Shown here one piece after another: positions 47,967 through 60,000 of a stretch of 64,000 nt of DNA. How positions within the stretch are numbered: position 1 is the stretch's first letter; each line of letters begins with the position of its first letter. The notes under the pieces were generated by a model, which did not search any database, was not told the DNA's origin, and saw only the letters and a list, made by a program, of their open reading frames with translations. The DNA comes from Vibrio intestinalis (GTDB taxonomy: Bacteria > Pseudomonadota > Gammaproteobacteria > Enterobacterales > Vibrionaceae), in contig NZ_JANAVY020000001.1 in assembly GCF_025195085.2 (NCBI RefSeq), positions 62,001-126,000 of the forward strand. The letters run 5' to 3'. The position numbers and the translations under genes were made by a program.

Positions 47967-48869
47967 ATGCATGTTATAGGTTTAGATTTTGGTGGTAGCG
48001 CTGTAAAAGGCGCGGTGCTCAACCAGTTCGGAGAACGCTTAGAGCGATTTTCTCTGCCCAGTCGAGTGAACACGTTAGAACTTTGGTTTGAGTCTTTCGA
48101 TCAATACGTTCAGTCGCTAAGTGAACGTTATCCAATCCGAGGTATTGCCATCAGTGCTTGCGGCGCGGTAGATGTTGAGCGGGGCATTGTACATGGCGCA
48201 ACACTACTGCCTTACATTCATGGTGTGGAGTTAAAACAGGCATTTGTCGAACGCTATGACTTGCCTGTTGAAATAGAGAATGATGCTTGTTGCGCTGCGT
48301 TGGCTGAGAGTGAATTAGGAGACTTTGCTCAATCAGAGTTGTTTTGTTTGGTTGTGATTGGCTCCGGTGTGGGAGGCGCCATTGTCAGCCAAGGTGAAAT
48401 ACAAAAGGGACATCATCTGTATGGCGGAGAATTTGGTTATTCGATCTTGCACTTTTCCGATGGGCAACCGAAAGTGTGGTCAGAACTTGGCTCCACTCGT
48501 GCATTGGTAATGCAAGCTGCGAAAGCGCTACAAATGCCAAGATCAGAGCTTAATGGGCTAAAGGTATTTCAAATGTATGATGAGCAACATCCTGTTGTTG
48601 TTCAAGTGGTTGAACAATGGTTAGAATACCTCGCCCAAGGGCTGTTCAATGTTCAGTATACCGTTGACCCCGAATGTCTCATCCTTGGTGGAGCAATCAG
48701 TCAACGCGCCGATCTTATCGCTTTACTGCAACGTAAATTCGAGCAGCTTTCTGAGAAAATGCCTTATTGTCATATTTGGCCCAACGTGGTCGCGAGTAAA
48801 TTTGGCAATGATGCTAATTTAATTGGCGCCTTGGTTCACTTTAAACGCCGTCAATCTATTACCGCTTAG
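47967..48869 (+). CDS. ROK-family sugar kinase-like protein
   Basis: 300-aa ASKHA-fold protein. Phosphate-1 motif [14 protein letters not shown], catalytic Asp in [12 protein letters not shown], adenine/phosphate-2 region GSGVGGAIV and [11 protein letters not shown]. The ROK zinc-finger motif (CxCGxxGC) is absent and the His of GEIGH is replaced (GEFGY). It may be a glucokinase-like enzyme with altered specificity; substrate unknown. The next gene starts nine bases later, so the two are likely one operon. Confidence 0.75.
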   Translation: MHVIGLDFGGSAVKGAVLNQFGERLERFSLPSRVNTLELWFESFDQYVQSLSERYPIRGIAISACGAVDVERGIVHGATLLPYIHGVELKQAFVERYDLPVEIENDACCAALAESELGDFAQSELFCLVVIGSGVGGAIVSQGEIQKGHHLYGGEFGYSILHFSDGQPKVWSELGSTRALVMQAAKALQMPRSELNGLKVFQMYDEQHPVVVQVVEQWLEYLAQGLFNVQYTVDPECLILGGAISQRADLIALLQRKFEQLSEKMPYCHIWPNVVASKFGNDANLIGALVHFKRRQSITA

Positions 48870-48877
48870 GAGTTGTT

Positions 48878-49210
48878 TTGCCAGAGCTAAAAACCGTCAG
48901 TTTGTTCTTTATTACCGCGATTGCTGAAATTGTCGGCTGCTATCTACCTTACCTTTGGCTGAAAGAAGGTAAATCGATCTTGCTATTGATTCCCGCAGCG
49001 TTGAGTTTAGCTCTGTTCGCGTGGCTTCTGTCATTACATCCAACCGCAGCAGGTCGCGTTTATGCCGCGTATGGCGGCGTATATATCTTTGTCGCGATTG
49101 GTTGGTTATGGTTGGTCGATGGTATTAAACCGACGCTATGGGATATTGTCGGCGTTTGTGTCGCTATGGTTGGTATGGCAATTATCATGTTTGCCCCGCG
49201 AATGAGCTAA
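48878..49210 (+). CDS. YnfA/UPF0060-family small membrane protein
   Basis: 110 aa with four helices, like small multidrug-resistance-type proteins. Family motifs [38 protein letters not shown] and [22 protein letters not shown] start, with AGGAG five bases before. Function unresolved; close in position to the ROK gene and probably co-transcribed. Confidence 0.88.
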   Translation: MPELKTVSLFFITAIAEIVGCYLPYLWLKEGKSILLLIPAALSLALFAWLLSLHPTAAGRVYAAYGGVYIFVAIGWLWLVDGIKPTLWDIVGVCVAMVGMAIIMFAPRMS

Positions 49211-49233
49211 TTGCTCTTTTAGCATGAGTTGCG

Positions 49234-49265
49234 AAAACGGCCTTAAAATTAAGGCCGTTTTTTAT
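49234..49265. terminator. Terminator between ynfA-like gene and yegD
   Basis: Perfect 13-bp stem AAAACGGCCTTAA / TTAAGGCCGTTTT (49234-49246 and 49249-49261), 2-base loop, T-run beyond; bidirectional between convergent genes. Confidence 0.9.
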
Positions 49266-49292
49266 TGTTTACGATTTGATTTTCATTGACGA

Positions 49293-50645
49293 TTACTTAA
49301 AGCAAACTTGCGCCCAACGAGCAAGACCGGCGGTGACTGAGCCAAAGTAGTTACCGGCAACTAATGGTACGTTTGGTAATACGGATTGAACTGTGGCGCG
49401 TAACAGGGGAGAGCGTGCGGAACCGCCAGTCATATAGATTACATCCGGCTGGGTTTCGCCAAGCTTTACGGCTTCTTCGACTAGAGCTTTGATCTTACTG
49501 GTTGGTGGCTCTATCGCATCGTCCATTTGTCGTCTTGAAACGGGCAATTGAATCACTTCTTTTGCAAGCTCTAACTGAGCAGTGAACTCTTCTTGTTCAC
49601 CTAGTGCAATCTTGGTGTTCTCTGCTTGTTTAATTAACGCGTAACCTAGGCTATCTTGTTGCATCTCAATCAAACGTTTGATCAGTTCCGGCTGCTGCGA
49701 TTCTTTCATTAGCAGGTTCAATTCCTTTAAGTTTTCGCGAGTGTAAAACGCGCGCTGGGCTTGAACATCGTTGATCGCAATCGGGTTCCAAAATTGAGTT
49801 ATCGGAACAGGAAGGCCGTTAAGCTTACGCGAGTTCATTCCGAACTCATCCATAAAACATTTGAAAGCCGTAAAGATATCTAAGTCGTTACCTCCAACCA
49901 TTTGACCCGTGTGGCCAAGTAGCGATTGTTCGCGCTGCTGTTTACCAAACCAAGATGGCCCCATGTGTAAAAAAGAGCAGTCGGTAGTACCACCACCAAT
50001 ATCTACAACTAGAACCTTTTTATCTTCAGTGAGGCTCGCCTCGTATTCTAAGCCAGCAGCCACTGGCTCAAATTGAAACTCAATGTGTTTAAAGCCAGCC
50101 CGAGTGGCCGCTCGCTTTAAAATCCCTTCTGCTTGAATGTTGGACGCATCACCACCGCGTCCCTGAAAGTTAACCGGACGGCCAATAACAGTTTCTAAAA
50201 TCTCGTGTTGGAGCGTCTGTTCGGCACTGCGCTTAATGTTACTCATCATGGCACAAACAATATCTTCAAAAAACGACAGCTGAGCATCTCTTAGCCCCAT
50301 CGTGCCTAAGAACGATTTCGGGGATTTGATGTAGTAAACGTGCTTTGGGTCATCCAAATACTCATTCAGCGCTTGCTGGCCAAATTTTATATCGTGCGCT
50401 TGTACATCCAGATCTTCTTGCTGGTTGATGCGCAGTGCCCGTGACAAAACGGTTTTGCCGACATCATCTGAGGGCTGGATGTTTAAACAACGAAACAAAT
50501 ACTCTGAAACGGATTCTGCCGAAGGCGCGCTCAAAGTAGAGGAGATGTAAAACTCTTCGCTGTTTATGGCAATAGGTTCAACCTTCTGATTAACAATATG
50601 TGCCACAGAGCAATTTGCAGTTCCGTAGTCAAATCCAATAGCCAT
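49293..50645 (-). CDS. yegD: YegD, Hsp70-family chaperone-like ATPase
   Basis: 450 aa, only the nucleotide-binding domain of the Hsp70/actin fold. Phosphate-1 GFDYGTANCSVAH at the start, PVNFQGRGGDAS, adenosine region VVDIGGGTTDCSF, and the C-terminal YMTGGSARSPLLRA. It lacks a substrate-binding domain, as in E. coli YegD. GAGG lies seven bases before the ATG. Confidence 0.9.
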   Translation of the reverse strand: MAIGFDYGTANCSVAHIVNQKVEPIAINSEEFYISSTLSAPSAESVSEYLFRCLNIQPSDDVGKTVLSRALRINQQEDLDVQAHDIKFGQQALNEYLDDPKHVYYIKSPKSFLGTMGLRDAQLSFFEDIVCAMMSNIKRSAEQTLQHEILETVIGRPVNFQGRGGDASNIQAEGILKRAATRAGFKHIEFQFEPVAAGLEYEASLTEDKKVLVVDIGGGTTDCSFLHMGPSWFGKQQREQSLLGHTGQMVGGNDLDIFTAFKCFMDEFGMNSRKLNGLPVPITQFWNPIAINDVQAQRAFYTRENLKELNLLMKESQQPELIKRLIEMQQDSLGYALIKQAENTKIALGEQEEFTAQLELAKEVIQLPVSRRQMDDAIEPPTSKIKALVEEAVKLGETQPDVIYMTGGSARSPLLRATVQSVLPNVPLVAGNYFGSVTAGLARWAQVCFK

Positions 50646-50955
50646 TTGTAAACCTCATTTGATGATATTTAGCCGTTTCTTGGCGGCGAAGGGCGTAATA
50701 CTAAAGGTTATACCGGTAGTCGAGTCAAGCCATTTACAGCAAAACAAACTTAAGTGTTCAAAAGGGCTACAGTCGAAAAACTGTGATCTAGCAGAAGGGA
50801 AGAGCAATTTGTAACTTCAAATGATGTAATTTGGTATCAACTATGTAACAAATGAGTGCTAAAACAGGATAAATCTAGTAACAGCAACTAAACTAATCCA
50901 GTAGCCAAGGTAGTTTTAACGTTTGATTATTACCTTTGGGCTGAAGAAATTTAGG

Positions 50956-50987
50956 CGTATGGTCATGATTGGAAAAGTGACCATGCG
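50956..50987 (+). promoter_or_regulatory. Hairpin in the leader of the adhesin gene
   Basis: CGTATGGTCA (50956-50965) pairs with TGACCATGCG (50978-50987), ten pairs with one G-U, 12-base loop. It lies 42 bases before the adhesin ATG. The right arm contains GTGACC (50977-50982), which can instead pair with GGTCAC (51023-51028) directly in front of the ATG. The two pairings exclude each other. A role in controlling initiation is inference. Confidence 0.4.
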
Positions 50988-51029
50988 TTCATCGTGTGTA
51001 TTGGGTTGACTAAAGGACCGGGGGTCACC

Positions 51030-54000
51030 ATGGGTTTTGGAACTTTTATTGCCATGGGCAATGTGGCAAGTGGACAAATTATTGCAATCGATGCGGATGG
51101 TAACATTCGTATACTCCAACAAGGAGATTCACCAAGACCAGGTGAAGTACTCATTGCTCCAGATGGATCTGAGCTAAACCCTGATGAAGTCGCTATTCAG
51201 CTAGTCGGCGAAAATAATGAAACGTTAGATGTCACCCAAGAAGTGAATGACATCATCGCAGAGGTGGAACAAGCTTTAGCAGACGGTGAAGATATTACCC
51301 CAGGTGAAGGGGAAGAAACCGCAGCCGGTGAAGACAGTGGTTCAAGTTTGACTGACTCAGGAACGGTCGTTCGTGATGCAGCAGAACTGATCGCGCAAAC
51401 CAACTTCGACACCCAAGGTTTCGATGCACCGCAAATATCCCAAACCCAAAGCCTTTCGTTATTAGAGCAGTTCCGCTCTTTCCAACAAGACCCGATTTTT
51501 GTTGATTTTACGCTCACCCCGGAAGATGACAGCGTAAACGTGTTTACTGACGAAGATACTCCTCTTGATGGACAATTAGTGGCTACGGATGCAAACCCAA
51601 ACGATGTACTGACTTTTTCCAAACTTTCGGACCCAGCCAATGGTGATGTAGTAGTGAACCCTGATGGTTCATGGACATACACACCAGATCTCAATTACAA
51701 CGGCCCTGATGCGTTTAGTGTCACGGTTTCAGACGGTAATGGCGGCTTCGATAATCTTCAGATCAATATTGGTGTTAACCCTGTAAACGATGCGCCAAAT
51801 TTCGTTGACGGCGAAGAAATTCTGCTTGGCGATATCAATGTTGTAACCAAAGAAGATGAGCCGATAGGTGGTACTGTTGATGCAACCGATGTAGACGGTG
51901 ACGATTTAACTTATTCAATTGAGACTCAGCCTGCTAATGGTAGCGTGACTATCGATCAGGATGGCACTTGGGTGTTTACGCCGGACGAAGGCTTTAACAG
52001 TAACAGTGAAGACGTATCACCGGATAATCCGGATGGTGTTGATGATACGTTCGTTATTCAAGTATCCGACGGTAATGGTGGCTTTGATCTAGTCACAGTC
52101 AATGTGGAAGTGGAAGCGGTTGCAGAGCTTTATGTTGAAGCGGGTGACCCTGTCACTGAGGAGCAAGGCGCATACCTATCATTTACTGTGGGTATCGATG
52201 AGGTTGTTAAGCCAGATGTCGACTTAACTTTAACCTTAGGCGCAGGTTCAGACTCAGCGACTAAGGGCGTTGATTACGAAGACGCATTATATGTGTCTGA
52301 TGGAGAAGGTGGCTTTCGTCTACTAACTCAAGATGATTTAACTATTGTTGCCGGTAACACTGAGTTGGAAGTGTTTATTAAGGTTTTCGACGATAAGCTA
52401 CTTGAAGGTGAAGAGACAGTAACGCTACAAGCTGATGTTAACAGTGATTATGTTTCTAACAACAGTGATGATGATCAATCTTCAATCATTGATGAAACTA
52501 CACCCTCGAACGATGACACCGTCTATGTTGAAATCAGTGTCGATAAGAACAGTGTCGCTGAAGGCGGTGAGCTAGTTTACACCCTCAAACTGGTCGACAG
52601 TGAAGGCAATGATGTGACGCCACCTGCCGGTACCGAAGTGTCGGGTTCACTGACATGGACAGGCGCCGCAGCAGGCGGTCTTGATACTAGTGCACTGCCA
52701 GATAGCTTTACGATTGGTGATACAGGCACCGCTCAATTTACGGTCGATGCGGTGGATGACTTCTTACTGGAAGGCAGTGAGCCGATCACAGCGACAGTGG
52801 GTAATGTTACCGATAATGACAAGTTTGAGGCTGTGGCGGCTTCAGCTACTAAAGGTAGCGTTGATAGTGCGATTACGGATGAAGCCGAACCGGATGGTGC
52901 AGATACGGTTTATGTTGAAATCAGTGTCGATAAGACCAGTGTCGCTGAAGGCGGTGAGCTGGTTTACACCCTTAAGCTGGTCGACAGTGAAGGCAATGAC
53001 GTCACGCCACCTGCCGGTACCGAAGTGTCGGGTTCACTGACATGGACAGGCGCCGCAGCAGGCGGTCTTGATACCAGTGCACTGCCAGATAGCTTTACGA
53101 TTGGTGATACAGGCACCGCTCAATTTACGGTCGATGCGGTGGATGACTTCTTACTGGAAGGCAGTGAGCCGATCACAGCGACAGTGGGTAATGTTACCGA
53201 TAATGACAAGTTTGAGGCTGTGGCGGCTTCAGCTACTAAAGGTAGCGTTGATAGTGCGATTACGGATGAAGCCGAACCGGATGGTGCAGATACGGTTTAT
53301 GTTGAAATCAGTGTCGATAAGACCAGTGTCGCTGAAGGCGGTGAGCTGGTTTACACCCTTAAGCTGGTCGACAGTGAAGGCAATGACGTCACGCCACCTG
53401 CCGGTACCGAAGTGTCGGGTTCACTGACATGGACAGGCGCCGCAGCAGGCGGTCTTGATACCAGTGCACTGCCAGATAGCTTTACGATTGGTGATACAGG
53501 CACCGCTCAATTTACGGTCGATGCGGTGGATGACTTCTTACTGGAAGGCAGTGAGCCGATCACAGCGACGGTGGGTAACGTTACCGATAATGACAAGTTT
53601 GAGGCTGTGGCGGCTTCAGCTACTAAAGGTAGCGTTGATAGTGCGATTACCGATGAAGCCGAACCGGATGGTGCAGATACGGTTTATGTTGAAATCAGTG
53701 TCGATAAAACCAGTGTCGCTGAAGGAGGTGAGCTGGTTTACACCCTCAAACTGGTCGACAGTGAAGGCAATGACGTCACGCCACCTGCCGGTACCGAAGT
53801 GTCGGGTTCACTGACATGGACAGGCGCCGCAGCAAGCGGTCTTGATACTAGCGCACTGCCAGATAGCTTTACGATTGGTGATACAGGCACCGCTCTATTT
53901 ACGGTCGATGCGGTGGACGACTTCTTACTGGAAGGCAGTGAGCCGATCACAGCGACGGTGGGTAACGTTACCGATAATGACAAGTTTGAGGCTGTGGCGG

Positions 54001-57000
54001 CTTCAGCTACTAAAGGTAGCGTCGATAGTGCGATTACCGATGAAGCCGAACCCGATGGCGCAGATACGGTTTATGTTGAAATCAGTGTCGATAAGACCAG
54101 TGTCGCTGAAGGCGGTGAGCTGGTTTACACCCTTAAGCTGGTCGACAGTGAAGGCAATGACGTCACGCCACCTGCCGGTACCGAAGTGTCGGGTTCACTG
54201 ACATGGACAGGCGCCGCAGCAGGCGGTCTTGATACCAGTGCACTGCCAGATAGCTTTACCATTGGTGATACAGGCAGCGCTCAATTTACGGTCGATGCGG
54301 TGGATGATGTATTTAATGAAGGCGGTGAGCCGATCACAGCAACAATAGGCAATGTCAGTGATAACGGTGCATTTGAACTCGTCGATGCTTCGGCTAGTAA
54401 AGCCAGTGCAACGAGTGAGATCACTGATGAAGATGGAAGCGATCCACAAAATCCAAGAGATCCAGTAGTCGTAACACTCACTGGTCCTGAAAGTGTTATG
54501 GAAGGAGATACTACAACGCCTTACACAATTACCTTGACTGACCCGAGTAATCCTGGCACTGGGATCGCAGGTGTCGGAGATATTATTACGTTAACGTATA
54601 GCTACACCAATGCTGACGGGACTGATATTACGGAACAGACGCAAGCAATTGTGAATGCTGACGGTTATACGGCAAACTTTACGGTCGAGACTATTCAAGA
54701 TGAAGAGTATGAAGAGGGGCAAGCATTCACAGTATCAGTTGTTTCAGTAACTGATTCTGGTGGTGTTGACCTATTCGAAGCATTGACATTAACCGATGCC
54801 AGTCAAACCACTCTGATTGATGACAGTAAAGACAACCCACCAGAAGCGAAAGACTTTACTGTTGAACTCGATTCAAATGGTGGTGCGCCAATCGTGTTTG
54901 ATAGTGCCACACCGTCGCAAGACCAAATCTCTGATGACGAAGATGATGCCGCTGGCGACACCGTTCGTGTGGTGATTACTGATCTGCCCGATTCTGGCAC
55001 TTTGCTATATAACGGAGTGCCGTTAACTGAAAGTGATTTAACTCAGTTTGATGCCAATGGCGATGTGATTGGCTCACTCAATACTTTCGACCCTAACGGC
55101 TTTACCTACCAAAATGATGATGAATCGACCGGTTTCTTCTTAGGTGTTGATGAAAGCCCTGATGGAATGACGGGCGATGAAAGTACCAGTAATTTCCTTA
55201 ACTGGGGTCAACCCGTCGATGGTGACCCAACTAAACGTGAATTGCGTTTTGAAGATAGCGACGACGTGATCACCATCAGTGCCATCTCCAATAATGATAA
55301 ACCGTTAACCCAGTACTTTGGTGACAAAGGCCACGTTGGGTATGGTTTAGGTGTCGGCGGGGGCGATGGTATCAACCAAGGCGAAACCATCCAAATTGAT
55401 ATGACAGATCGCCCGGCAGAATCGATCACGGTCGGTTTAGATGGCATGGGCGGTTGGTTCCAAGAGAATCATCCATCGCACCCAACGATGGTTCAAATTA
55501 CCGTTTATCTCGATGATGGCAGCACCATAGTTAAAGAAGTGACCAAGCCGCAAGGTGAATCAAGTTTATTTCAAGAGTTGACTATTTCAGCTTCTGAGTC
55601 CTCCGATGATGCAAAAATCACTAAAGTTGAATTTACCACTATCGGTGATGGTAACTGGGAGCTTAAATCCTTTGAAGCCAACCCAAGTGATGACACCATC
55701 GATTACCGCGCTGTGGATACAGACGACAATGTCAGTGAAGAACGCACTGTCACCTTTGGTGAGGCAGACAACGCGCCGCCAGTTGCAACTGATGATCCAG
55801 TGGCATTTTCTGTTGCATTAGGTGAGTACAATAGTAATTCTTGGGAGGATGATGGGGCAGCAATCAGTGCCAGTTACCAAGGTGATGACCGCGCGATCAG
55901 TCAAAGTGGTGTGAAGCGTGGTGTTGCGGGTGACGAAAATGGCGGCCCCGGTCCTCAATTACAATTTAACCGTACTGACGGAGAATCGGAGCAGTTCAAA
56001 ATTGAATTGGATAATCCGGTGACCGAATTTACCTTCTCCGTTAACAACCTAGTACGAAAAGAAGGCGGTGAAGGCAATCATGAACAGGGCAAATGGGTTG
56101 CCTATTTAGGTGATAATCCAGTCGCTAGCGGTATGTTTGTAGCCAATGAGGGCCGCAAAGCTGGCGAGTATAGTTTTGATAGCGATGACTTAGGTGGCGT
56201 GGCGTTTGATAGTATCGTGTTTGAAGCGGTAGATTTTGTTAATCACCCCGCTCAAGGTGAAGACTCTTCCGACTACTACTTAACCGGTTTCACAGCCTCT
56301 AGCAGTGGCGCTTATGCGGCCAATCAAGGGGAAGAATTCGCGATTCCTATTAGCGAATTACTCGGTAACGATGCTGATCCAGATGGTGACAATATCCGCT
56401 TTACTCATGTCTCTGAGGTGAACAACGCTGATATTCGCATCGAAGATGGCATGGTCTATATAGACTTAGACGATGATTTTACCGGGCCAACTACCTTTGA
56501 CTATGTGATAACAGATGATAAAGGCGGCTTTAGTGAAGCAACGGTTTCTATCATTGTGAATCCATTGCCACAACCTGTCGGAGTTGATGGTATTACACTG
56601 CTTGATGATTCCGTGCAGGAAGGTGATAGCTTAGTTTTCCAAGTTACTCTTGATGGTGGACCGCTAGAAGAGGGGCGTTACGACGTCACTTTTGGTAACC
56701 CTAGCGATACAGCAACAGATAGCGATGTTGATTTAAGTAATGCGTTTTTCACTCACGGCGTGACTTATGATCAAGGTTCTGGTCAGTTAGTTGTACCGAT
56801 TGGTGTCAGTAATTTTTCTGTCATCATTCCAACCTTGGTGGACGGTATCTACGAACTGACCGAGGATTACACATTAGCCCTTGGTCTGCCGGGTGATGCA
56901 CCAATTGAAGCATCTGGCGCAATTGAAAACGTCGATATCCCAGAAGTCCAAGTTTCTGATGATCTCCGTGTGAGTGAAGGTGATGATGCGGTCTTTACTG

Positions 57001-60000
57001 TTTCGCTCACAACCGAAACGGAAGTACCGACAAAAATCAATCTGTCCGTTAATCACTTATCTACCGAACCGGACGATGTCGGTAACATGGTCGTTGAGCA
57101 TCAAACAAACGCTGGCTGGCAAACTTTGACTGTTGGGCCAAATGGCGATGTCGTATTGCCTGCTGGAGTGGATGAAGTTCGCGTTACCATTCCAACCACG
57201 GATGATAACGGCGCGCCAATATATGAAGGCGTCGAACGTTTTGAACTTCTTGCTGAAGGTGTTGAAGGGGCGACCGGTAACGATTCAGGCCGAGTAGCAA
57301 TATTTGATGACGGTAGTTTTGGGCCACAAGGGCCAAACTCAGGTGACGATGATCGACCGGCCATTGATTCAATCAGCGAGCCAACGGTTGAGGAAGGCGG
57401 CGTAGCTGAATTTGATGTCACTATGTCAAACCCAAGCACCACCCCAACGAACATTGTCATGTCGCTCAATGAGGGTAATGCAACTTCTCCTGAGGATTAT
57501 GATGGTGCTCAGGTGGTGGTGGAATTTGGTAATACCACACAAACACTCGATATTGATAACAGTGGTCATTTCCGATTCTCGTTGCCCGCTGGTGAAACTG
57601 ACTTTACCGTTAAAGTACAAACAAATAACGATAATGTCGCTGATGACGGTGAGCAATTCTTACTAGATGCACGTACTCAGTATCAAGTTGGTCGTGAAGA
57701 AGGTATTGCGACCATTGCCGATAACGAAGCGCCTAGTCTCGACTTGGATGGCAGCCAATATCAAATTGAATTTGTCAGCGAAAGCGCGGGCTATAAAAAT
57801 GTCTTCGGCTACTATGTTTACGATGAAACCTCAGACACGCAAGAGCTTGTGATTCTGATGGAAAATTCCCATGACTCACGTGGTAATGGTTTTGACCCAG
57901 TGCTTGGTCAATTAGATTCGCTGGATAATGTTGGCTACTTCTTAATACCAAATGGTGGCAACGCAATCGCAAATGCACCTGACAACGCGGTGTTTGAAGT
58001 GAATGATGCGGGCGAGCTACTCATAGACGGTAATGTTGCGCCGAATCAAACCGTTTACTCAACTCACGGTGAAAACTCCACACTTCGAGTGTCAGAAGGT
58101 AACGACGGCGAGACCGTTCTGAGCTTTGATGATCAAATTGGTCATCCTCGTGATGATGACGACTACAACGACTTAGTGATTAAAGTGACTAAGCTCGATG
58201 ACAACGTCGATTATCAAACCACCTTTACAGAGGGCGATGATCCGGTTTCGATTGCTGACCTTGACGCTGATATCTTTGATGATAAAGACAGTATTAAGTC
58301 AATGGAAGTAACGCTAACTAATAAGTTTGCTGATGATGCCTTGGTGCTACCAGCCAATACGACTGGCTTTACCATTACACCAACCGTTACTAATGGCACT
58401 ATCGTGCTGTCTATAGTGGCCGATGATCCTAATGGTTTATCCGCTGATGCATTTGAAACCTTATTGAAAGGTATTGGTTTTGAAAACAGCGGTGAAAATC
58501 CAGATGAAACCGACCGCATCATTGAAGTTTCGGTGACGGATAATGCCGGTAACGTGTCAAATACCGCAACCACAACAGTACAAGTAATTGAAGTCCCTGA
58601 TCTAACGGTTGGGGAAAACGCAAGCGGCGATGAAGATAACGCAATTCCGCTAACCATTACACTGCCGCAAGACAGCTCAGTAACAGAGATCCAAATCAAA
58701 GGCATTCCTGATGGTGCGAGCCTTGAAAGCAATGCTAATCCGATTGCAATTTCAAATGGTGTGGCTTCACTGACGCCTGCACAGCTTAATGGCTTAGCTA
58801 TCACGCCACCGCTACATAGCGATGAAGACTTCAGCCTAGATGTGGATGGCTTTACCGCAACCAATGAGCTGATTGAACAACATCAAATTGATGTGGATGT
58901 CAGCGCGGTGACCGATGCTCCAACACTCGAAGTTGAAGGTGCGGACATTCTTTCGTTCCATAACTTCGACTCAATTGATTTGGGCGACAGATCGTGGCGC
59001 GGCAACGTTGATTCAAACGAGTTAACCGCTGCGGATACGGTGGAGGGCATCTCAGATGGCGCAGAGGGTACTTGGGGTACCGAAAATGATCGTGGAGGCC
59101 GTGACTATACGGAGGTTGGGCAAGAGAATGTCTACCTAGGCCGAGGCGGCGACCCAGACAACAACGTATTTGAGTTAGAAGGCCGCAATGGTGATGACAA
59201 CTTGTTTACCGAGTTTACGGGCGAAGCTGGTCATTTCTATAACCTATCGCTTGATGTTGCTGCTCGCCGTGTTGACGATTCACCAATGACCATCTTCCTA
59301 GAAGACGGTCAAGGCAATCGAACCATCCTGTTTGAGTTCGACGATAGTCAAAATCGAGATTGGAATGATGTTTCGGTTAACTTCGCAACCCCAGCAGACG
59401 GCGATTATAAAATTGTGTTTGAGTCTGAAACTTCAACCAACAGCTATGGTGCGTTGCTTGATAACATCAAACTCGAAACACTCGATAATGTTGGCTATGA
59501 AGACAGCTACATTCCATTGAGCGATATTAACGCAAACCTTGTTGATACCGATGGTTCAGAGCAACTTACGGTAGAGCTTGATCTGTCAGACCTGCCTGGT
59601 GGTTCGAAAATTAAGGCGCCAGATGGCTCAGTGCTAGACCCAGATGTTGACGGCCTAGTTGATGTGAGTGCTTGGAGCAATAATCTAGACGACCTTTTCA
59701 TTATGTCACCAGAACCGGGCACTTATCCTTTGGATGTGATTGTCACTTCTCAAGATAATGCGCCAGGGGTACCTGAATCGGTTAATCAAATCATTAATGT
59801 CACTGTGTTGCCAGTGCTTGATGCACAAAGCAAGGAGATCGAAATTGTCGAAGACAATGTCCATGTAATAAGTCTTGCTGATTTAGGTATCACAGATACT
59901 GATGCAACCTTGTTTATCACTGAGCTTTCAGAGCATGGTACTTATGAGTTACAAACTGCACCAAATGTGTGGGAAGTAGTCGAAGAGCGTGATCGTATTG

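Noticed and set aside
50646..51029. Cyclic-di-GMP riboswitch in the adhesin leader
   Set aside because: No GEMM-type core or tetraloop-receptor pattern was seen; only the two simple hairpins.
52681..54201. Four nearly identical 119-aa open frames in another frame inside the adhesin
   Set aside because: They are shadows of the 387-bp repeats in a second frame, with no ribosome site of their own.
52515..54449. CRISPR array
   Set aside because: The repeated units are 387 bp, contiguous, coding and lack unique spacers.
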